Origin: Pseudomonas sp. ML96
GTDB taxonomy: Bacteria; Pseudomonadota; Gammaproteobacteria; Pseudomonadales; Pseudomonadaceae
DNA: 64,000 nt
Assembly (NCBI RefSeq): GCF_000761545.1
Contig: NZ_JPMY01000010.1
Location: 310,001 to 374,000, forward strand
Direction of reading: 5' to 3'
Part shown: positions 57,968 through 64,000 of the stretch, one piece after another
Layout: each line of letters begins with the position of its first letter
Numbering within the stretch: position 1 is the first letter of the stretch
Translations under genes and position numbers: made by a program
Notes under the pieces: generated by a model
What the model was told of the DNA's origin: nothing
The model's database searches: none
Seen by the model: the letters and a program-made list of their open reading frames with translations, nothing else

Positions 57968-60794
57968 GCTTGCGCACCTCACCCGCACCTTCGATGTTGC
58001 TCACGCAACGCTCGCACAGCTCCGGATGGGCGGCATTGCTGCCGACATCGGCGCGGAAATGCCAGCAACGACCGCACTTGGCGTGGGCCGACTTGACGAT
58101 CTTCAGTTTCAGGCCGGAGACCTCGGTAACCACCGCATCGGCCGGCGCATCGGCCAGCGGCGCGATAGTCGCGGCAGAGGTGATCAGGGCGAAGCGCAGC
58201 TCGTCGTCGAGCTTGGCCAGGGACTGCTGCAGCGCGTCGTCACCGTACAGGGTGACCTCGGCCTGCAGGTTGCCGCCGATAGCCTTGCTGTTGCGCAGGT
58301 TCTCCAGCTCCTTGTTCACCGCGGCGCGAACGGCGGTGAGCTGCTCCCAGTAGGCGCGATCCAGTTCGAAGCCTTCCGGCAGGCGATCGAGACCTTCGTA
58401 CCAGGTATTCAGCATCACCGACTCGTTACGCTCGCCCGGCAGGAACGACCAGATCTCGTCGGCGGTGAAGGCCAGGATCGGCGCGATCCAGCGCACCAGC
58501 GCCTCTGCGATGTGGTACTGCGCGCTCTGGCAGGAGCGGCGCGCGGAGCTGTCGGCGGCGGTGGTGTACTGGCGGTCCTTGATCACGTCCAGGTAGAAGC
58601 CGCCCAGCTCCTGCACACAGAAGTTGTGCACCTTGGAATAGACGTTCCAGAAGCGGTACTCGGAATAGGCTTCGATGATTTCGGCCTGCATGCGCGCGGT
58701 AGCGTCCACCGCCCAGCGGTCCAGATCCAGCATCTGCTCGACGGGCAGCAGATCCTTGGCCGGATCGAAGTCACCGAGGTTGGCCAGCAGGAAGCGCATG
58801 GTGTTGCGGATACGCCGGTAGGCATCGGCACTGCGCTGCAGGATCTGATCGGAGACCGCCATCTCACCGGAATAGTCGGTGGACGCGACCCACAAACGCA
58901 GGATATCGGCGCCCAGGCTATCGATCACCTTCTGCGGGGCCACCACGTTGCCGAGGGACTTGGACTGCTTGCGACCCTGCTCGTCGACGGTGAAGCCGTG
59001 GGTCAGCAGTTCCTTGTACGGCGCGTGACCGTCGATGGCGCAGCCGGTCAGCAACGAAGAGTGGAACCAGCCGCGATGCTGGTCGGAGCCTTCCAGGTAC
59101 AGGTCCGCGACCGGGCCGGTGGCATGCGCCAGCTCGGCATGGGAGCCACGCAGCACGTGCCAGTGGGTGGTACCGGAGTCGAACCACACGTCCAGGGTGT
59201 CACGGCTCTTGTCGTAATCGGCGGCCTCGGCACCGAGCAATTCGGCAGCGTCCAGCTTGAACCAGGCCTCGATGCCTTCCTGCTCAACACGCTTGGCCAC
59301 GTCCTCCATCAGCTCGACGGTGCGTGGGTGCAGCTCGCCGGTCTGCTTGTGGGTGAAGAACGGAATCGGCACGCCCCAGTTGCGCTGACGCGAGATGCAC
59401 CAGTCGGGGCGACCGGCGATCATGCTGTGCAGGCGCGCCTGGCCCCAGGCCGGAACGAACTTGGTTTCCTCGATGGCCTTCAGCGAGCGCTCACGCAGGG
59501 TGGCACCCTGCTTCGGCTGGGTATCCATACCGACAAACCATTGCGCGGTGGCGCGATAGATCAGCGGCGTCTTGTGGCGCCAGCAGTGCATGTAGCTGTG
59601 CTGGATGGTTTCGTGCTTGAGCAGCGCACCCACTTCTTCGAGCTTGGTGACGATGGCCGGGTTGGCCTTCCAGATGAACTGGCCACCGAAGAACGGCAGC
59701 GATTCGACATACACACCGTTGCTTTGCACCGGGTTGAGGATGTCGTCATTGTGCATGCCGTACTGCTTGCAGGTACGGAAGTCGTCCTCGCCATAGGCTG
59801 GCGCCGAGTGAACGACACCAGTGCCCGCGCCCAGCTCGACGTACTCGGCCAGGTAAACCGGCGACAGACGCTCGTAGAATGGATGGCGGAAACGGATGTT
59901 TTCCAAAGCCGCGCCAGGGGCAGTGGCAATCACCTCGCCCTGCAGGCCATAACGTCCGAGGCAGCTCTCGACCAGTTCCTCGGCCAGCACCAGCAGGCGC
60001 TCGCCGGTATCGACCAGCGCGTAGGTGAACTCCGGATGGACGTTGAGCGCCTGGTTGGCGGGGATGGTCCACGGCGTGGTGGTCCAGATCACGATGCTGG
60101 CCGGCTTGGCCAGGCTATCGAGCCCGAAGGCAGCAGCCAGTTGGCCGGCATCCTCGACGACGAAGGCCACATCGATGGCTTCGGACTTCTTGTCCTGGTA
60201 CTCGACCTCGGCCTCGGCCAGAGCGGAGCCACAGTCGAAGCAGAAGTTGACGGGCTTCAGGCCCTTGAACACGAAGCCGTTCTTGACCATCTCGGCCAGG
60301 GCGCGGATTTCACCCGCCTCGTTGGCGAAGTTCATGGTCAGGTAGGGATTGCCCCACTCGCCCAGCACACCCAGGCGCACGAAACCGGCCTTCTGCTCCT
60401 CCACCTGCTCGGCGGCGTAGGTGCGGCAGCGCTCGCGGGTCAGGTCGGCAGGCTGATTCTTGCCGAAGGTGGTCTCGACCTTGTGCTCGATCGGCAGGCC
60501 ATGGCAGTCCCAGCCCGGCACGTAGGGGGCATCGAAGCCAGCCATGGTCTTGGAGCGGGTGATGATGTCCTTGAGAATCTTGTTCAGCGCATGACCGATA
60601 TGGATGCTGCCGTTGGCGTAGGGCGGGCCGTCGTGCAGGACGAACTTCGGCCGGTTGGCGCCAATCTCCCGCAGCTTCTGGTACAGGCCAATGCTGTCCC
60701 AGCGCGCCAGGGTTTCCGGCTCGCGCTGCGGCAGGCCGGCTTTCATCGGGAAGGCAGTTTCCGGGAGGTTCAGCGTGGCTTTGTAGTCGGTCAT
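57960..60794 (-). CDS. ileS: Isoleucyl-tRNA synthetase
   Basis: 944 residues. Class I motif HIGH appears as [13 protein letters not shown] near residue 62; KMSKS appears as KQSKSLGN near 605. The editing domain lies at ~190-400. C-terminal zinc finger [12 protein letters not shown] ... CERCV is present, so it is the bacterial mupirocin-sensitive type. ATG 60794 ([17 protein letters not shown]) is chosen over an upstream in-frame start at 60812. Confidence 0.97.
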   Translation of the reverse strand: MTDYKATLNLPETAFPMKAGLPQREPETLARWDSIGLYQKLREIGANRPKFVLHDGPPYANGSIHIGHALNKILKDIITRSKTMAGFDAPYVPGWDCHGLPIEHKVETTFGKNQPADLTRERCRTYAAEQVEEQKAGFVRLGVLGEWGNPYLTMNFANEAGEIRALAEMVKNGFVFKGLKPVNFCFDCGSALAEAEVEYQDKKSEAIDVAFVVEDAGQLAAAFGLDSLAKPASIVIWTTTPWTIPANQALNVHPEFTYALVDTGERLLVLAEELVESCLGRYGLQGEVIATAPGAALENIRFRHPFYERLSPVYLAEYVELGAGTGVVHSAPAYGEDDFRTCKQYGMHNDDILNPVQSNGVYVESLPFFGGQFIWKANPAIVTKLEEVGALLKHETIQHSYMHCWRHKTPLIYRATAQWFVGMDTQPKQGATLRERSLKAIEETKFVPAWGQARLHSMIAGRPDWCISRQRNWGVPIPFFTHKQTGELHPRTVELMEDVAKRVEQEGIEAWFKLDAAELLGAEAADYDKSRDTLDVWFDSGTTHWHVLRGSHAELAHATGPVADLYLEGSDQHRGWFHSSLLTGCAIDGHAPYKELLTHGFTVDEQGRKQSKSLGNVVAPQKVIDSLGADILRLWVASTDYSGEMAVSDQILQRSADAYRRIRNTMRFLLANLGDFDPAKDLLPVEQMLDLDRWAVDATARMQAEIIEAYSEYRFWNVYSKVHNFCVQELGGFYLDVIKDRQYTTAADSSARRSCQSAQYHIAEALVRWIAPILAFTADEIWSFLPGERNESVMLNTWYEGLDRLPEGFELDRAYWEQLTAVRAAVNKELENLRNSKAIGGNLQAEVTLYGDDALQQSLAKLDDELRFALITSAATIAPLADAPADAVVTEVSGLKLKIVKSAHAKCGRCWHFRADVGSNAAHPELCERCVSNIEGAGEVRKHV

Positions 60795-60808
60795 CTCAGG
60801 CTCTTCGA

Positions 60809-61747
60809 TCAATCAAGCGGTTGGCCAAGCCAGTAGGCCCGGGCGGCGGCGACATCCGCGTCGATCGCCGTCTTCAGCGCCTCCAGGGAGGCGAAACGCT
60901 GCTCATCGCGCAGCTTGTGGTGGAATTCCACCGTCAGGCGCTGGCCATACAGATCGCCAGCGAACTCCAGCAGATGCACCTCCAGGTGCGGGCTGCCGTC
61001 CCCTTGTACCGTCGGGCGCTGGCCGATATTGCCAACGCCGTGAAAATGTCGTGCACCATCGCGCACGCTGACCAGGAACACCCCACGCAGTGGCGGCTTG
61101 CGCCGCTTGAGTTGCACGTTGGCGGTCGGCGTGCCGAGCTGGCGCGCCAGCTTCTGGCCATGCAGCACCCGCCCGGTCAGGGCATAAGGGCGGCCCAGCA
61201 GGCGCTCCGTCAGCTCCAGCTCGCCAGCCTGCAGGGCCTCGCGCACGCGGGTGCTGCTGATGCGTTCGCCGTCCAGTTCGACGGTCAACGCTGCCTCGAC
61301 ACTGAAGCCGTGGCGCTCACCGGCCTCGACCAGGAAGGCGAAATCGCCGGTGCGGCCGGCACCGAAGCGGAAGTCGTCACCGACCTCCAGGTGCTTCACG
61401 TGCAGGCCATCCACCAGCACCTGGCGCACGAACTCATCGGCCGACAGCTCGCGCAGACGGCGGTTGAAAGCCAGGCACAGCACTCGGTCGACACCCTGGG
61501 CCGCGAGCAGCTCGAGCTTCTCGCGCAGGCGGGTCAGACGCGCCGGAGCGCTGTCCGGGGCGAAGAACTCACGCGGTTGCGGCTCGAAGATCACCACGCA
61601 GCTCGGCACGCCGAGTTCGATCGAACGCTCGCGCAGACGCGCCAGAATTGCCTGGTGACCACGGTGCACGCCATCGAAATTGCCGATGGTGGCAACGCAT
61701 CCCTGGGTGAGGGGTAGCAGATTGTGGAGACCTCGAACCAGCTGCAT
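60809..61747 (-). CDS. ribF: Bifunctional riboflavin kinase / FAD synthetase
   Basis: 312 residues. N-terminal FMN adenylyltransferase domain with [15 protein letters not shown] near residue 21, C-terminal riboflavin kinase domain with [19 protein letters not shown] (~200) and a conserved GNIGQRPTV. Start [10 protein letters not shown] at 61747. Precedes ileS by 14 bases. Confidence 0.95.
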   Translation of the reverse strand: MQLVRGLHNLLPLTQGCVATIGNFDGVHRGHQAILARLRERSIELGVPSCVVIFEPQPREFFAPDSAPARLTRLREKLELLAAQGVDRVLCLAFNRRLRELSADEFVRQVLVDGLHVKHLEVGDDFRFGAGRTGDFAFLVEAGERHGFSVEAALTVELDGERISSTRVREALQAGELELTERLLGRPYALTGRVLHGQKLARQLGTPTANVQLKRRKPPLRGVFLVSVRDGARHFHGVGNIGQRPTVQGDGSPHLEVHLLEFAGDLYGQRLTVEFHHKLRDEQRFASLEALKTAIDADVAAARAYWLGQPLD

Positions 61748-61820
61748 AGCGCGCTTCTTGCTTACAAAGTGGTCGATTATACGCACAGCCGCCGGGCGGC
61801 GACAGGCGAAGCCATTGCCA

Positions 61821-63365
61821 TCAGCTCACCGCGCGACGGGCGAAATCCCGCGGACGGAAACCGAGCAGCGCGAGCATGACGAAATAGGCCAGCGCACCGG
61901 CCGCCACCAGCACGCCGAGGCGCAGCAGGCGCCAGAACATATCGCCCTCGCCCCAAGCCGGCATCTGCGCCATCACCAGCAGCAGCACGCCCACCATCAC
62001 CGCCACGGCCAACACCAGCTTGCCGAGAAACTTCGGCCAGCCCGGCTGCGGCTGATACATGCGCTTGCTGCGCAGCTGCCAATACAGCAACCCAGCGTTG
62101 AGGCAGGCGGCCAGACTAATGGCCAGGGCCAGGCCGGCGTGGCGCATGTCCAGGCCGAAGACGAGCAGCGCATTCATCGCCTGAGTCGCCAGCAGGCTGA
62201 CGATGGCGATGCGCACCGGCGTCTTGATGTTCTGCTGGGCATAGAAGCCGGGCGCCAGGATCTTCACCAAGATCAGCGCCAGCAGACCCACCGAGTAGGC
62301 GACCAGGGCCTGCTGGGTCATGGCCGAATCGTGAGCGGTGAACTTACCGTACTGAAACAGCGAAACGATCAGCGGCTCGGCGATCAGCGCCAGCGCCAGG
62401 GTGCAGGGCAGCACCAGCAGGAAGCACAGGCGCAGCCCCCAATCGAGCAGCTTCGAATACTCCTCGCGATCGGCGCTGGCGTAGGTCTTGGCCAACGCCG
62501 GCAACAGGATGGTGCCGAGCGCCACGCCGAGCACACCGGACGGCAGCTCCATCAGACGGTCGGCGTAATACATCCAGGACACCGAGCCGGCCACCAGGAA
62601 CGAGGCGAAGATGGTGTTGATGATCAGCGAGATCTGGCTCACCGACACACCGAAGATCGCCGGCCCCATCTGTTTGAGTACGCGCCACACCCCAGTGTCG
62701 CGCAGGCTCAGACGCGGCAGCACCAGCATGCCGACACGTTTCAGCGCCGGCAGCTGCCAGAGCAGCTGCGCCAGGCCGCCGACCAGCACCGCCCAGCCCA
62801 GCGCCATGATCGGCGGGTCGAAATAAGGCGCCAGCCAGACGGCGAAGACGATCATACTGAGGTTCAACAGAGTCGGCACGAAGGCCGGCACCGAGAAACG
62901 GTTCCAAGTATTGAGCACCGCCCCGACCAGCGACGACAGCGAGATCAGCAAGATATAGGGGAAGGTCACCCGTAGCAGATCGGTGGTCAGGGCGAAGCGC
63001 TCGGGCTCGTCGGCGAAACCCGGGGCGCTAATCCAGACGATCCAGGGCGCCGCGATGATGCCCAGCAGCGTGACCAGCGCCAGCACCAGGGTCAGCAGAC
63101 CGGCGACATAGGCCAGGAAAGTGCGAGTCGCCTCCTCGCCCTGCTGGGTCTTGTACTCGGCAAGAATTGGCACGAAGGCCTGGGAGAAGGCGCCCTCGGC
63201 GAAGATACGGCGCAGCAGGTTGGGCAACTTGAACGCGACGACGAAGGCGTCCGAAGCTACCCCGGCACCGAAGGTGCGTGCGATGATGGTGTCGCGAACG
63301 AAGCCCAGCACGCGGGAAAGCATGGTCAGGGAACTGACAGCGGCCAGGGATTTGAGCAGGTTCAT
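61821..63365 (-). CDS. murJ: Lipid II flippase MurJ
   Basis: 514 residues, about 14 membrane helices, MOP superfamily. It moves lipid-linked peptidoglycan precursor to the periplasm. The start [21 protein letters not shown] and [18 protein letters not shown] are typical of MviN/MurJ. Divergent from rpsT, about 180 bases apart; their promoters share this gap. Confidence 0.96.
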   Translation of the reverse strand: MNLLKSLAAVSSLTMLSRVLGFVRDTIIARTFGAGVASDAFVVAFKLPNLLRRIFAEGAFSQAFVPILAEYKTQQGEEATRTFLAYVAGLLTLVLALVTLLGIIAAPWIVWISAPGFADEPERFALTTDLLRVTFPYILLISLSSLVGAVLNTWNRFSVPAFVPTLLNLSMIVFAVWLAPYFDPPIMALGWAVLVGGLAQLLWQLPALKRVGMLVLPRLSLRDTGVWRVLKQMGPAIFGVSVSQISLIINTIFASFLVAGSVSWMYYADRLMELPSGVLGVALGTILLPALAKTYASADREEYSKLLDWGLRLCFLLVLPCTLALALIAEPLIVSLFQYGKFTAHDSAMTQQALVAYSVGLLALILVKILAPGFYAQQNIKTPVRIAIVSLLATQAMNALLVFGLDMRHAGLALAISLAACLNAGLLYWQLRSKRMYQPQPGWPKFLGKLVLAVAVMVGVLLLVMAQMPAWGEGDMFWRLLRLGVLVAAGALAYFVMLALLGFRPRDFARRAVS

Positions 63366-63547
63366 GAAGTCTCGGCGCTACAAGAAGCCGGCTCAGGGGC
63401 TCGGCGGGCGAAGGCGACGAGTGTAACCAGCCGCCATCGGTCAGGCCAGCACACCGAGGCACTTCTGCACTTGACATGTGCTTTCCGCATCGGCATGATT
63501 CGCGGCCTTATTTGTTTGCTATCCCCTAGTTTTCGAGGAGCTTGACG

Positions 63548-63820
63548 GTGGCCAATACACCTTCTGCCAAAAAACGCGCCAAACAGGCTGAGAAGCGTCG
63601 TAGCCATAACGCCAGCCTGCGCTCCATGGTTCGTACCTACATCAAAAACGTGGTCAAGGCTATCGACGCCAAAGACCTCGCCAAGGCACAAACCGCTTAC
63701 ACCCTGGCTGTTCCGGTTATCGACCGCATGGCCGACAAAGGCATCATCCACAAGAACAAGGCCGCTCGCCACAAGAGCCGCCTGAACGGCCACATCAAGG
63801 CACTGGCTACCGCCGCCTGA
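63548..63820 (+). CDS. rpsT: 30S ribosomal protein S20
   Basis: 90 residues, highly basic, typical start [20 protein letters not shown] and end [12 protein letters not shown]. The GTG at 63548 is preceded by GAGGAG; a TTG at 63542 in frame is too close to that site. Confidence 0.97.
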   Translation: MANTPSAKKRAKQAEKRRSHNASLRSMVRTYIKNVVKAIDAKDLAKAQTAYTLAVPVIDRMADKGIIHKNKAARHKSRLNGHIKALATAA

Positions 63821-63840
63821 TTGGTTGAGTTCTTGAAAAG

Positions 63841-63864
63841 ACCGGCCCCAGGGCCGGTTTTTTA
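63841..63864 (+). terminator. Terminator of rpsT
   Basis: ACCGGC/GCCGGT stem extended by C/G pairs and followed by TTTTTT. Confidence 0.9.
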
Positions 63865-63900
63865 TTGCCCGCGATTTACTCAGCCGAGAATCGCACACAG

Positions 63901-63931
63901 AAAAAAGCCGGAGCATGCTCCGGCTTTTTTT
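63901..63931 (-). terminator. Terminator of the minus-strand gene at the right edge
   Basis: Nearly perfect palindrome AAAAAAGCCGGAGC/GCTCCGGCTTTTTT; on the minus strand it is followed by six T, three bases after a stop codon. Confidence 0.85.
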
Positions 63932-63933
63932 GC

Positions 63934-64000
63934 TTAGCGAGTCGCCCAGGGCAGGATCGGAATGGCCGTCACCGCATTCTGCGGACTACCCTCGATCACC
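63934..64000 (-). CDS. C-terminal end of a CreA-like protein (runs off window)
   Basis: Only the last 21 codons and the TAA are inside: the tail reads VIEGSPQNAVTAIPILPWA plus TR. The (D/E)GSP-N pattern resembles the C-terminus of CreA family periplasmic proteins, and a CreA-type gene follows rpsT in P. aeruginosa as I remember. Identification is tentative because so little is visible. Confidence 0.5.
   Translation of the reverse strand, partial: VIEGSPQNAVTAIPILPWATR

Overview
The window is a chromosomal segment of a Pseudomonas (sensu lato). The main evidence is gene order: a methyl-accepting chemotaxis protein, ampE-ampD, a DUF1631 gene, nadC, tRNA-Thr, the pilin locus, pilBCD-coaE-yacG, ndh, clpB-pgeF-rluD-bamD, pilSR, thiO, the minor-pilin operon, ispH-fkpB-lspA-ileS-ribF, murJ and rpsT. 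This follows the order I remember for P. aeruginosa. Coding capacity is GC-rich and dense, and many neighbouring genes overlap by ATGA-type junctions. No insertion sequence, CRISPR array or rRNA was seen.

Layout. (1) 1-10150: nitrogen scavenging. The urtABCDE urea ABC importer and a formamidase (fmdA, cut by the window edge) lie on the minus strand. A divergent hybrid kinase, whose sensor is a complete NCS1-type nucleobase permease, is followed by a LuxR-type response regulator. Upstream sequences suggest a cascade: an NtrC-like site plus a sigma54 promoter in front of the kinase, and a shared palindrome (TACGTCA-N2-TGACGTA) upstream of both urtA and fmdA. (2) 10147-21273: AsmA, TatD, chemoreceptor, ROK sugar kinase, AmpDE, DUF1631 protein and NadC. 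(3) 21279-25880: a variable pilin locus between tRNA-Thr and pilB. The usual full-length pilA is missing. In its place are a 60-codon pilin made only of the leader and the N-terminal helix, a separate 143-codon protein with its own Sec signal and a C-terminal cysteine pair, an ABC-2 permease, a membrane-anchored repeat-like protein, an ABC ATPase and an acyltransferase. This resembles the split PilA-N/PilA-C pilin of Geobacter and the PilGHI ABC system of Myxococcus and is the most unusual part of the window. (4) 25881-35132: pilB, pilC, pilD, coaE, yacG, small conserved Pseudomonas genes and ndh. (5) 35230-38398: tRNA-Asn/Pro/Lys operon, a second DUF1631 paralogue and a PilZ gene. (6) 38451-44401: clpB with a heat-shock type promoter, pgeF, rluD, bamD. 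(7) 44398-55880: pilS-pilR, thiO and fimT-fimU-pilV-pilW-pilX-pilY1-pilE. No pilY2 is present between pilY1 and pilE. (8) 56003-64000: isoprenoid, lipoprotein, Ile-tRNA and flavin genes, murJ, rpsT, and the 3' end of a CreA-like gene.

How the genes work together. PilS/PilR with sigma54 would drive the pilin pair from the promoter at 25700-25716. PilD would process PilA-N and the minor pilins, PilB and PilC would assemble the fibre, and PilY1 with the minor pilins would prime or cap it. PilZ and DUF1631 proteins nearby suggest c-di-GMP input, but that is inference.
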